From the NCBI GenBank assembly GCA_016866255.1, contig VGMY01000001.1:1-64000 (forward strand): a stretch of DNA of 64,000 bases. Direction: 5' to 3'. Position numbers and translations under genes: made by a program. This document shows, piece by piece, positions 52,426 to 61,700 of this stretch. Numbering within the stretch: position 1 is the first letter of the stretch; every line of letters begins with the position of its first letter. The notes under the pieces are model-generated. The model did not search any database and was not told the origin of the DNA. It was given only the letters and a program-made list of their open reading frames with translations. Source of the DNA: Bacteroidota bacterium. GTDB lineage: Bacteria > Bacteroidota > Bacteroidia > Flavobacteriales_D > Crocinitomicaceae.

Positions 52426-54225
52426 ATGGAAATAAGGAATATTGCCATTATTGCTCACGTTGACCACGGTAAAACGACGCTAGTGGATAAGATCATTAGC
52501 GCAGGGTCTTACACCAATGAACGCGATCGGCCCATTGGTGAATTGATACTGGACAACAATGACCTTGAACGCGAACGTGGAATAACCATAGTTTCCAAAA
52601 ACGTCTCGGTAAGTTACCGAGGCACCAAAATTAACATCATAGACACGCCCGGTCACGCGGATTTTGGTGGCGAAGTTGAACGCGTATTGAATATGGCGGA
52701 TGGTGTCTGCTTACTTGTTGATGCCTTTGAAGGGCCAATGCCGCAAACGCGTTTTGTTTTGGGAAAGGCCCTAGCTATGGGCATCAAGCCTCTTTTGGTG
52801 ATCAATAAAGTGGATAAGGAAAATTGTACGCCGGACGAAGTGCATGAAAAGGTGTTTGATTTGATGTTCGAGTTGGATGCAACCGAAGAACAATTAGATT
52901 TTCCTACCGTTTACGGTTCGGCTAAGAACGGTTGGATGTCGTTCGATTGGAGAAAGCCTACACAAAACATCGAGCCATTGCTCGATACAATGTTATCCCA
53001 TTTTAAGCCAAGGGTTATACCTTTAGGAAATACGCAATTGCTGATTACTTCTTTGGATTACTCGACCTACGTGGGGAGGATAGCTATAGGTAGGCTGAGT
53101 AGGGGGACACTTTGTGAAAACCAAATGGTGCAACTCGCCAAACGAGACGGTACCTTGCAGAAACATAAGATAAGAGAGCTGTATATTTTTGAGGGTCTTG
53201 AACGTAGAAAGGTTGTCGAAGTTATGCCAGGAGACCTATGCGCAATGACCGGTTTGGAAGGTTTTGATATCGGCGACTCAGTGTGCGATGCGGATCAGCC
53301 GGAGCCCTTGGAAACGATCAAAATGGATGAGCCCACGATGTCCATGCTTTTTACCATCAACGATTCGCCTTTTTTCGGAAAAGAAGGAAAATTCGTAACG
53401 TCGAGGCACCTTCAAGAGCGTCTTATGAGGGAGTTGGAAAAAAATTTAGCGCTTCGTGTTATGGAAACTGATAAAGCGGATCGTTGGATCGTTCACGGAC
53501 GTGGAGTTCTTCATTTGTCGATTTTAATTGAAACGATGCGGCGTGAGGGCTATGAGTTGCAAGTGGGGCAACCGCAGGTTATTTTCAAAGAATTGGAAGG
53601 GCAACGATGTGAACCCATGGAGGATTTAACGATCGATTTACCGGAAGAATTCGGAGGAACGGCCGTAGAGGCAGTTTCTAAAAGGAAAGGGGAGTTGAAA
53701 ATTATGCAACCAAAGGGCAATCGTATGATCATGCAGTTTCAAATACCTTCAAGAGGCATCATAGGATTAAGAAGTTACCTGTTGACGCAAACAGCCGGTG
53801 AGGCCATCGTTACCCATAGATTCCTACAATATGAGCCATTCAAAGGAGACATTCCCGGTCGGCAAAACGGCTCGCTTATTTCGTTAGAGCAAGGAATGGC
53901 AATACCGTATTCCATCAACAACCTTCAAGAACGTGGCCGTTTTTTTATCAATCCTAACGAAAGTATTTATGAAGGTCAAGTGATTGGAGAAAATTCACGA
54001 GCTGGGGACATGGTAGTCAATGTTACAAAAACGAAAAAGTTAACCAATATGCGCGCCTCGGGTTCCGACGATAAGGTTAAAATAGTGCCTGCGAAGATTA
54101 TGAGCTTAGAGGAAACATTGGAGTATATTCAGCAAGATGAGTTTGTCGAAATAACTCCCAAAAATCTCCGAATACGGAAGATTTTCCTGAAAGAGGCCGA
54201 TCGAAGAAGGTTATCGAGGGATTAG
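52426..54225 (+). CDS. typA: Translational GTPase TypA/BipA
   Basis: A ribosome-associated GTPase that aids ribosome assembly and stress adaptation. The 599-residue length is typical. G1 is AHVDHGKTT (10-18), with DTPGHADFGGEVERVL, and NKVDKEN for guanine specificity; the C-terminal domain contains PSRGIIGLRSYLLTQTAGEA and the family end KKLTNMRASGSDD. It probably forms an operon with the upstream CsdA-like helicase. Its TAG shares TTAG with the stop of the FtsX-like gene on the opposite strand. Confidence 0.97.
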   Translation: MEIRNIAIIAHVDHGKTTLVDKIISAGSYTNERDRPIGELILDNNDLERERGITIVSKNVSVSYRGTKINIIDTPGHADFGGEVERVLNMADGVCLLVDAFEGPMPQTRFVLGKALAMGIKPLLVINKVDKENCTPDEVHEKVFDLMFELDATEEQLDFPTVYGSAKNGWMSFDWRKPTQNIEPLLDTMLSHFKPRVIPLGNTQLLITSLDYSTYVGRIAIGRLSRGTLCENQMVQLAKRDGTLQKHKIRELYIFEGLERRKVVEVMPGDLCAMTGLEGFDIGDSVCDADQPEPLETIKMDEPTMSMLFTINDSPFFGKEGKFVTSRHLQERLMRELEKNLALRVMETDKADRWIVHGRGVLHLSILIETMRREGYELQVGQPQVIFKELEGQRCEPMEDLTIDLPEEFGGTAVEAVSKRKGELKIMQPKGNRMIMQFQIPSRGIIGLRSYLLTQTAGEAIVTHRFLQYEPFKGDIPGRQNGSLISLEQGMAIPYSINNLQERGRFFINPNESIYEGQVIGENSRAGDMVVNVTKTKKLTNMRASGSDDKVKIVPAKIMSLEETLEYIQQDEFVEITPKNLRIRKIFLKEADRRRLSRD

Positions 54226-55883
54226 TTGAAGCGAATGGTTTTAATGGGATTGATGCTCGCAATAACATAACTTGGCAACCATAAAGCCAAAACACCTACA
54301 ATAAAGGTTCCGATATTGAGTAAAATAAAGGTTCCCAGCGTAAGTTCTACAGGGACCTCTGACAGGTAATAAACCTCGGGATTAAGTTGAAAAACTCCGG
54401 TGCTTTTTTGGATATAATAAATGCTTAGGGCGATTCCGTTTCCAATCAGTAATCCACGACCAATCAAATATGCCGCTTGAATTAAAAAGATCCTTCGCAA
54501 GGATTTATCGTTGGCTCCCATGGTCTTCATCAAGCCAATAAAATTCGACCGCATGATGATTAAAATTAACAGCGCTGAACCCATATTGATAATCCCAATG
54601 AGCAACATCAAGGTTACGATGATTTGTACGTTGACATCTAGGAATGACAGCCACTTAAACAGATCTTTTTCCAAATCGAAAATGCTGATAACCTTGACAA
54701 GTTCTTTATTTTCCGTTGGAATGAGTTCGACTTTTCGCTGGAGAGCAGCAAGCGTTTTCTCAACCTTATACCAATCCTTGACTCGTATTTCATAACCCGA
54801 TAAATAGCGAAAAGAGGTTCCATCACCCGGACGACTTTCAACATAAAATCGACGTTCTTTGCTCTCCGAAAGCGGCAAGTGATAACGGTAAACTGTGCCG
54901 GAAGGATTGAGGCTTTCCTTATAAAATTCAGAGGATAAGGTGTCTTTTTCTCCTTCCAAATGAATGCGGATTGCGTGTTCATCGATCTTGAGGAGTTGTC
55001 CTTGCTCGATTTTGAATACTTTGACCCGGAGAGTTGTATCGCGGATTAGGGGTGAAATGACCTGCCCCCGGTATCTTTGGGGTCCTTTTCCCCAATCATA
55101 AAGCATGTTTTCTGCATTGCCCTGTAGGGTCAAAACTACGGGAAGTAAGTCGTTGACGAGCGAATCACCCAGTTCCAATTGTCCTGAAATCCCCCAATCG
55201 TTCAGTTTCTGCAATACCCGAATGTCGCACAATGCCAATTTCGTATCATAGTCCTCGAATCCTGTGGAGTAAATGCCAACTAACTTAAAATTTCGAACTA
55301 TGGGGGCATTTTTTACAAAGAGGGCTGTAACTTCGTCGTTCAAGTTAAGGTTTAAGCGTCGGCAAATATTGGCCGAAAGAACCAATTCATCTGAAGGCTC
55401 GCGGGAACTATATTCAGGGATTCTGCCTGAGGAAAGATGTTCTTGAAGAAACGACCGGTCGTACATCGAATCAATTCCTTTAAATACTAAACCCAGCACC
55501 TCCTGGGTTTCATTTTTTGCTTGTAACATCCCCGGCTTATAGGCCACGGGATTAAAACCGAGTACATCAGGATGGTTTTTTAATGTCGATTCAAGGGCCA
55601 ACGATCGTTGTATTGGATCGGATTCATAAAAATCTGAATTGTTGATATTTTGAATGAACAGGGGAGCGGAAAACCCCGTAACTTTCCGTCGAATTTCGTT
55701 TTTAAAACCGGTGACAATTGCAAACGTGAGCAGGTTAACAACAATGGAAAGTGAAATACTAATCACAGCAATGCGGAGTATTGGACGCGAAACTTTTATA
55801 CCTTGCGAACGATAAGGAAGCATGCGTTTTGCTATGAAAAATTCAAAAGCCAATAGTCGATTTCTTTTCTTACAAAAGTACAT
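54222..55883 (-). CDS. FtsX-like ABC transporter permease (LolC/E type)
   Basis: A 553-residue inner-membrane protein. The N-terminal AFEFFIAKR and VSRPILRIAVISISLSIVVNLLTFAIVTGF form the first helix of LolC/E-type permeases; a large periplasmic domain follows, then three helices in the C-terminal FtsX domain (NVQIIVTLMLLIGIINMGSALLI, LRRIFLIQAAYLIGRG). Such proteins work with an ABC ATPase in lipoprotein sorting or efflux; the ATPase is not adjacent. Starts at ATG 55883 or possibly TTG 55853; either way the 5' end overlaps that of the divergent gene at 55822. Confidence 0.85.
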   Translation of the reverse strand: MYFCKKRNRLLAFEFFIAKRMLPYRSQGIKVSRPILRIAVISISLSIVVNLLTFAIVTGFKNEIRRKVTGFSAPLFIQNINNSDFYESDPIQRSLALESTLKNHPDVLGFNPVAYKPGMLQAKNETQEVLGLVFKGIDSMYDRSFLQEHLSSGRIPEYSSREPSDELVLSANICRRLNLNLNDEVTALFVKNAPIVRNFKLVGIYSTGFEDYDTKLALCDIRVLQKLNDWGISGQLELGDSLVNDLLPVVLTLQGNAENMLYDWGKGPQRYRGQVISPLIRDTTLRVKVFKIEQGQLLKIDEHAIRIHLEGEKDTLSSEFYKESLNPSGTVYRYHLPLSESKERRFYVESRPGDGTSFRYLSGYEIRVKDWYKVEKTLAALQRKVELIPTENKELVKVISIFDLEKDLFKWLSFLDVNVQIIVTLMLLIGIINMGSALLILIIMRSNFIGLMKTMGANDKSLRRIFLIQAAYLIGRGLLIGNGIALSIYYIQKSTGVFQLNPEVYYLSEVPVELTLGTFILLNIGTFIVGVLALWLPSYVIASINPIKTIRFN

Positions 55884-57057
55884 TAAATTGTGGCAAGCCG
55901 TTGGTTTTGTCGTGCTCTGTAACCTGTCATTCTCCGTAAGTCATACCGACAACACAAAAGGACCAATTATACCCGGCGCTTATCAATTGAATAAATACCT
56001 GGATAGTCTGGTGGGGAAGCAGGTTGCCTTGGTTGCCAATCCAACTTCCTTAGTGAAAAAAACACATTTAGTGGATACCCTTTTGAGGGTCGGTGTTAGT
56101 ATATCAAAGATTTTCGCACCGGAACATGGTTTTCGCGGGGACGGAGATGCTGGCGAGCATATCAACAACGGTATTGATGACAAGACGGGTATATCGGTGA
56201 TTTCCTTGTACGGGAATCATAAAAAACCAACCAAGGAAGATTTGGAGGGCGTTAACATAGTAGTTTTTGATATTCAGGATGTAGGCGTTCGATTCTACAC
56301 ATATCTATCAACCTTGCATTATGTTATGGAGGCTTGCGCTGAAAACAATTTACCCTTAATCCTTTTGGATCGCCCAAACCCAAATGCTCATTACGTAGAC
56401 GGTCCGATTTTACAACCTGAATTCAAGTCCTTTATCGGCTTACACCCTGTTCCGGTTGTTTACGGCATGACCATCGGAGAATATGCACAAATGATCAATG
56501 GTGAAGGCTGGCTAACAGGAGGGATAAAATGTGAACTGACCGTTATTCCCGTATTAAATTATACGCACAAGTCTTCTTACAGTCTCCCCGTACCGCCTTC
56601 CCCGAATTTAAAATCGGATTTGGCAATTGCCCTTTATCCCAGTTTATGTTTGTTTGAAGCAACTACTGTGAGCGTGGGAAGGGGAACTGAACGGCCTTTT
56701 GAGATGTATGGACATCCGAGATTTCCCCAGGAAGGTTTCCATTTTACCCCGACTATGCAGTCAGGATCAAAGTATCCTCCACATGTGAATAAAATCTGTT
56801 CAGGTTTTGACCTTCGCGTGAGTTCAAAGCCGAGAACGTACGAATTGAATTTATTCTATCTAACGAATGCGAGGGATATTTTGGCGGATTCGGCCGTTTT
56901 TATCAATCAAAATTCATTTTTTAACCGTTTAGCAGGAAACTCAGAACTTAAAGATCTTTTATACAAAGGCTGGGGGCCGAAAGAAATTCGTGCAACTTGG
57001 GAGCCAGGATTGAAAGCCTTTCAAAAAATCCGTTCTAAATATTTGATTTACCGCTGA
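55822..57057 (+). CDS. DUF1343 exo-beta-N-acetylmuramidase NamZ-like protein
   Basis: A 411-residue exported protein. The N-terminal hydrophobic segment (about 25-40) is probably a signal peptide. The domain contains [51 protein letters not shown] and [11 protein letters not shown], the DUF1343 signature. NamZ releases terminal N-acetylmuramate from peptidoglycan fragments during cell-wall recycling. Its start is ATG 55822 or 55834; both overlap the divergent permease gene. Its end overlaps purE by ten bases in convergent orientation. Confidence 0.9.
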   Translation: MRFAMKNSKANSRFLFLQKYIKLWQAVGFVVLCNLSFSVSHTDNTKGPIIPGAYQLNKYLDSLVGKQVALVANPTSLVKKTHLVDTLLRVGVSISKIFAPEHGFRGDGDAGEHINNGIDDKTGISVISLYGNHKKPTKEDLEGVNIVVFDIQDVGVRFYTYLSTLHYVMEACAENNLPLILLDRPNPNAHYVDGPILQPEFKSFIGLHPVPVVYGMTIGEYAQMINGEGWLTGGIKCELTVIPVLNYTHKSSYSLPVPPSPNLKSDLAIALYPSLCLFEATTVSVGRGTERPFEMYGHPRFPQEGFHFTPTMQSGSKYPPHVNKICSGFDLRVSSKPRTYELNLFYLTNARDILADSAVFINQNSFFNRLAGNSELKDLLYKGWGPKEIRATWEPGLKAFQKIRSKYLIYR

Positions 57058-57548
57058 TCCAATTGCTCCTGGCTTTTTTCAACGTCTGAGGCCATGGTTT
57101 TTTGAAAATGCTCCAACTTCTTGGAGAGAGCCTTGTTGCTTACTGCTAACATACGTATCGCGAGGATGCCGGCATTTTTAGCGCCGTTTAAGGCTACTGT
57201 GGCAACAGGAATGCCGTTTGGCATTTGAAGAATACTAAGAATGCTGTCCCAACCATCAATGGAATTGCTCGATTTAATGGGCACTCCTATCACAGGTAGC
57301 GTCGTTAATGACGCCACCATACCTGGCAAGTGAGCAGCACCACCTGCTCCGGCTATGATTATGGAGATTCCGTTCCTTTTTGCCGTTTTAGCGAAGGACA
57401 CCATTTTTTCGGGGGTTCGATGGGCAGAAACAACCTCTTTTGCCACGATCACCCCAAATTCAACGAGAATTTTTTCGGCTTCTTGCATGACCGGATAGTC
57501 GCTTGAACTTCCCATAATAAGAGCTACTTTAAGACTCGGTTTCGGCAT
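57048..57548 (-). CDS. purE: N5-carboxyaminoimidazole ribonucleotide mutase
   Basis: Catalyses the N5-CAIR to CAIR step of purine synthesis. Starting at ATG 57548 ([16 protein letters not shown]) it has 166 residues, the usual class I size; the longer frame to 57659 has no family counterpart. The motifs [18 protein letters not shown] and [14 protein letters not shown] form the active site. Its 5' end overlaps the 3' end of tatA by twenty bases and its stop overlaps that of the NamZ-like gene. Confidence 0.96.
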   Translation of the reverse strand: MPKPSLKVALIMGSSSDYPVMQEAEKILVEFGVIVAKEVVSAHRTPEKMVSFAKTAKRNGISIIIAGAGGAAHLPGMVASLTTLPVIGVPIKSSNSIDGWDSILSILQMPNGIPVATVALNGAKNAGILAIRMLAVSNKALSKKLEHFQKTMASDVEKSQEQLDQR

Positions 57549-57951
57549 TGTTGATAGTAGTATTGGGCTGTTTATGGGTCGAGCCTTCTGCAGGCAAGGC
57601 CGGTGAGTCTCCTTCCATCGTTGAATTTTTCGGGGAATTATTGGTTCGTTCATGCTCAAAACGAATGGTGTTTTCAGGGCCCGAGAGCGTCGAATTAAGC
57701 GCTTGGTCTAATGCCTGCTCTTCCTCTTTTATAAGGTGTTCAATCTTAAGGTCTTTTTTTATGTCAACGCCCGCCTTTTTAATTTCCTCTTTTAATTCAT
57801 CCGAGGCATTTCGAATGGAATAAATTGCCTTACCAATTGTTCTAGCAATTCCCGGTATACTTTTAGGTCCAAAAAATATTAGCACAATAAGAAAGATGAG
57901 GACTACTTCACTGCCGCCAATATCGTTGAAAAGTAAATAAGGAACACCCAT
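57529..57951 (-). CDS. tatA: Twin-arginine translocase TatA/E-type subunit with long tail
   Basis: A 140-residue membrane protein of the Tat pathway, which exports folded proteins. A single helix (about 14-28, [19 protein letters not shown]) is followed by the conserved FGPK hinge and an amphipathic helix. The remaining ~90 residues are an acidic, low-complexity tail longer than in typical TatA; a TatB-like role is possible. A TACCTTTA box lies four bases before ATG 57951. purE begins inside its 3' end. tatC is not in the window. Confidence 0.88.
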   Translation of the reverse strand: MGVPYLLFNDIGGSEVVLIFLIVLIFFGPKSIPGIARTIGKAIYSIRNASDELKEEIKKAGVDIKKDLKIEHLIKEEEQALDQALNSTLSGPENTIRFEHERTNNSPKNSTMEGDSPALPAEGSTHKQPNTTINNAETES

Positions 57952-57955
57952 GGGA

Positions 57956-57963
57956 TAAAGGTA
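57956..57963 (-). promoter_or_regulatory. TACCTTTA box, 4 nt before tatA ATG
   Basis: On the minus strand: TACCTTTA, TCCC, ATG 57951. It lies in the 17-base gap after the SDR gene, which suggests that tatA-purE has its own, leaderless transcript. Confidence 0.45.
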
Positions 57964-57968
57964 CTATT

Positions 57969-58742
57969 TTATTTTGATTGTATTTTTTCGACCGTATTCA
58001 TCAACAGACCATCTGGAACGAAAGGACCAAAAACCTTAATGAGTATAGCAAAACTGAATTCACTGATCTTGATGCGCTTACCTTTCATCATGGCTTTGTA
58101 ACCCTTTAAGGCAGTCGTGTGTGCGTCAGCTCCTTGCTCAAACATCGTGGAATTGCTCATTCCTGCCGCAACATCAAACTCTGTTTTTACGGGCCCCGGG
58201 CATAGGGCAGTTACCGTAATCGGGGTTTTTCTTAACTCATACGAAGTGGCTTTTGTTAAGGAAATTACAAAAGCTTTGGTTGCAAAATAGGTGGCCTGAA
58301 GAGGACCGGGAATAAAACCTGCCGTGCTTGCAACATTGAGGATCCTGCCTTCTTTCCGTTCGAGCATTTGTGGCAGATATTCGTGCATAAGCTGTGTTAG
58401 CGCTTGTACATTCACTGCAATCATTTTCGCATCGCTTTCTGCGCATCGGTCTGAGAATTTTCCCCAACCGCCAAATCCCGCATTGTTGAAAAGGTAATTC
58501 ACAAAAATACCCTCTCGTCGTGTACTTTCTACTACCTTGTTGACGCCCTCCAACAGCGATAAATCGGATTCTATAACCCATGTTTTCACGCCGTAGGAAT
58601 GGTGTATTTCTTGCGCTAATTGATGGAGTTTCTCAGCTCTTCGTGCTACTAAAACAACATGGTTACCTCTTGAGGCGTGAATTTTTGCCAGCTCCCAACC
58701 GATACCGCTCGATGCTCCTGTTATAAGTCCGGCTTTTTCCAT
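57969..58742 (-). CDS. Short-chain dehydrogenase/reductase
   Basis: A 257-residue NAD(P)-dependent oxidoreductase from ATG 58742. Cofactor motif TGASSGIG at 8-15, NNAGFGGWG, the catalytic serine in NVASTAGF and Y-F-A-T-K are in place; VALVARR-like basic residues after strand 2 suggest NADP(H). The substrate is unknown; the C-terminal KGKRIKISEFSFAILIK is typical of DltE-like SDRs. The ATG is five bases after the stop of the large T9SS gene; a longer start at 58859 inside that gene is unlikely. Confidence 0.9.
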   Translation of the reverse strand: MEKAGLITGASSGIGWELAKIHASRGNHVVLVARRAEKLHQLAQEIHHSYGVKTWVIESDLSLLEGVNKVVESTRREGIFVNYLFNNAGFGGWGKFSDRCAESDAKMIAVNVQALTQLMHEYLPQMLERKEGRILNVASTAGFIPGPLQATYFATKAFVISLTKATSYELRKTPITVTALCPGPVKTEFDVAAGMSNSTMFEQGADAHTTALKGYKAMMKGKRIKISEFSFAILIKVFGPFVPDGLLMNTVEKIQSK

Positions 58743-58747
58743 GGTCT

Positions 58748-61700
58748 TTATCGTATTAAATGAATGAAATGGTAAGAGGATTTCGCTTGAGGATCGGTCA
58801 AGATGATCGTGTATACCCCCTCTGTCAGATCCTTGCCGTTTTGGTCTGTTCCATTCCAATTATTGGGATAATTGTTGGAGGAATAAACAACATTCCCCCA
58901 ACGGTTAAGTATGGAAATTTCCGTATTGGGTTTGAGGTATTGAATGAACAGTACCTCGTTGGTTAAATCGCCATTAGGACTGAAAACATTTGGCATAACG
59001 ATTTCATCGTAAATCGTAATGAAGGCACTCACAGTATCGGCGCAGCCCTCAAGGTTGGATACGGTTAAGCTTACCTGATAGATGCCGGCAGGGTAACTGC
59101 AGCTCCAAGGGGACTGGTTAATGATGGCGCCTAAATTGGTCCAATTTTCACTCGTGTAGTTTGTCGAAGTATTTGTAAAGGTTACCGTATCGCCTTGATT
59201 AGGGAATCCCGGGGAATAAGAAAATGCGGCAACGGGATAGTTTGGTGCGTCCATGGTAAAAAGGCTAGAAGTATCGCTGCATCCATTGGCATCCGTAACT
59301 GTTAAAATGTAATTCCCTGCATTTAGGTTTTGTATATTTAAGGTATTGATGTTTCCAGGTTGCCAAGCATAGGTGTAGGTATTCGTGCCCCCTGAAACGC
59401 TTAAACCGCTAATGCTGCCATCAACCAAACAGGTTGGATTGTTGAGGACGACTTGATTTTCGTTGAGCACAACGGGGCTCAACGAATCAACCACGAAGGT
59501 CTGGGTTGAAACGCAGTTATTGGCATCGGTGATAGATAAAACATAGGTTCCAGCAGATACGCTTGGGTTATTTAAGGTATTCACGCCATTACTCCATGCA
59601 TAGGTTGCTCCACCGGCATTGGTTAATATGCCATTTATGGATCCGGGTTCACCAGAACATCCTTGGGGTAGAATAACCAGTTGCGAAGTATCAATGTTTG
59701 GGCCTCCAATAGAACCAATGGTTATTCCACTAATACTGTCTGTACATCCTTCACTATCGGTCACTACCAGACTATAAGTCCCGGGCGACAAACCAACAGG
59801 TTGGTTTAGGGTGGTTTGTTGATTAGACCACAAATAACTCAATGGGGCCGTTCCGCCAGTAACCATGATGCCCGTAATTCCTCCGTTATCCTGTCCACAC
59901 AATTCATCGATTACTTGTATGAAATTAATATCAATAGAAGGAGGTGCTGTGGCTAGAATGACAAGAGGGCCCACGGTGTCGGTACAGTTGTTTTGATCGG
60001 TTACTACCAAGGTATATTGTCCAGCGGATACGTTATTAAGAGAAACGCTGTTGCTGTTCCCTGGCGTCCACTGATATTGAAGTCCGTTTCCACTGGCAGT
60101 AATTCCTGTTATGCTAGCATCACTTTGACCGCAATGTTCAGGTGTAATTACTGCCTGACTTGCATCGAGGCTGGGGCCCAATGTAAATGGAATGTTTAAG
60201 GGGCTACTGACCGCAGTACACCCATTCGCATCCGTTACAGTTAAGGTATAATTTCCACTGGATAATCCCGAGGGATTTAAGGTGTTACCGCCATTATTAC
60301 TCCATGAATATGTTAGGTTGTTTCCGGTAGTTGTAATTCCGGATATGGACCCGAAGGTTCCATTGCAGGATTGGGGCGTAATCACTACAGCGTTTGTATT
60401 TATCGTGGGTCCGTTGGTTCCAGTAATCGTGTACGAAGCAGACGTAGTTGAACAACCAGCAGCATCGGAAACGGTTAGGGTGTATGTCCCCGCAGGTGCA
60501 TTGCTCAAGTTGAGCGTATTTCCTCCGTTGTTAGACCAAGAATAGGAGTAGGGCTGGCCTCCTCCGCTCACGTTAAGGCCTGTTATACTTCCCGGTACAA
60601 GACAGGTGGCACTCGTAATCACGGGATTTCCACTGATTACAGGGGGGCTTCCAATGACTACAGTAACCGCTTTTCGAAAAGAACCGGGGCATAATCCCAC
60701 ATAATACGTTGTAGTAGAGTTTAGAACGGGTGTCGTGAAGTTGTTGCCATTGCCAACAACGGTATTTCCGAAGGGCGTTGAGTACCAGGTAAAAGCAGCC
60801 ACGGGAGCATTACCAACAGCAGAGGCCGTGAGAACAACACTGCCACTTGAGCAGAGCGTATCATTAGGGGCTACGATGTCGTAGAACGATGAATTCGTCG
60901 TAGAAATGCCTGTATGTCCGCCAGTCGCTCCATTCTGAGGAAAATTGGGAACAAATGTAGAATTGGTGGTTCCTGCGCTTCCTCCATTGACTAAGATTGC
61001 GGGAGAACCTGAGCTAATGGAAATGTATCCTCCTCCTCCTCCTCCTCCAGGACCATCGGCTTCCATTTGAGGATTCGTGGCAAATAAACCAATGCTCAGC
61101 ACTTGATTACCGCCGTTACCCCCATTGGCTGAAAGGTTAATGGTGTTGGGTACAGAATTGGCGTTTGATAGGTAAATCGTTCCGCCACCTCCGGCTCCTC
61201 CAGCCCCGTCAATACCAAATTTTTGAGTTGAGGCTTGCACAGCAGTTTGTCCGTTGGGATTTGCATTTATTCCATTCGCTCCATTGGCTTCAATGGAACC
61301 GGTACCAACGATGGAACCGTAAACTTTGACGTAAGCAATGCCCCCGCCTCGTCCACCACTCCCGCCTTGGCTGTTGTTTTGATCACCGGCACCACCACCG
61401 CCTCCGGAGAATATCCTGGAATTGTCTTGTTGTAGGGGATGACCACCTAATCCTCCTTCTTTTCGTCGGTAGTCGCCGCTCCACAAAACATTATTGGGCC
61501 CAACTGTATTTTCATTTTGATTCGCCGTTGCCCCTGAATAACCCCCTCTTCCGCCACCGGGACTGATGGATCCCCCCATACCGGCAACTTCTAAATTCCA
61601 ATTAACGTTGTAAATGGGGTCAGGAACCCCCTTACCTGTGTAAGACAATGCGGTATTACCGATGTTGCAACCACCTCCGCCGCCTGCATTGTGATTGTTC

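Noticed and set aside
55994-56180. Antisense and shifted reading frames over known genes
   Set aside because: They lie opposite well-supported genes, have no family features or start signals, and follow from the codon composition of the true frame.
57549-57659. Extended N-terminus of PurE from 57659
   Set aside because: The added 37 residues lie in the tatA coding region and are basic and unlike any PurE; ATG 57548 gives the normal length.
58743-58859. Extended N-terminus of the SDR from 58859
   Set aside because: It would overlap the conserved C-terminal sorting domain of the upstream gene; the SDR family starts at the MEKAGLITG position.
59250-60640. Regularly spaced repeats that might suggest a CRISPR array
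   Set aside because: Units are about 230 bases, diverged, and in frame in a large coding sequence; they are SprB-like protein repeats.
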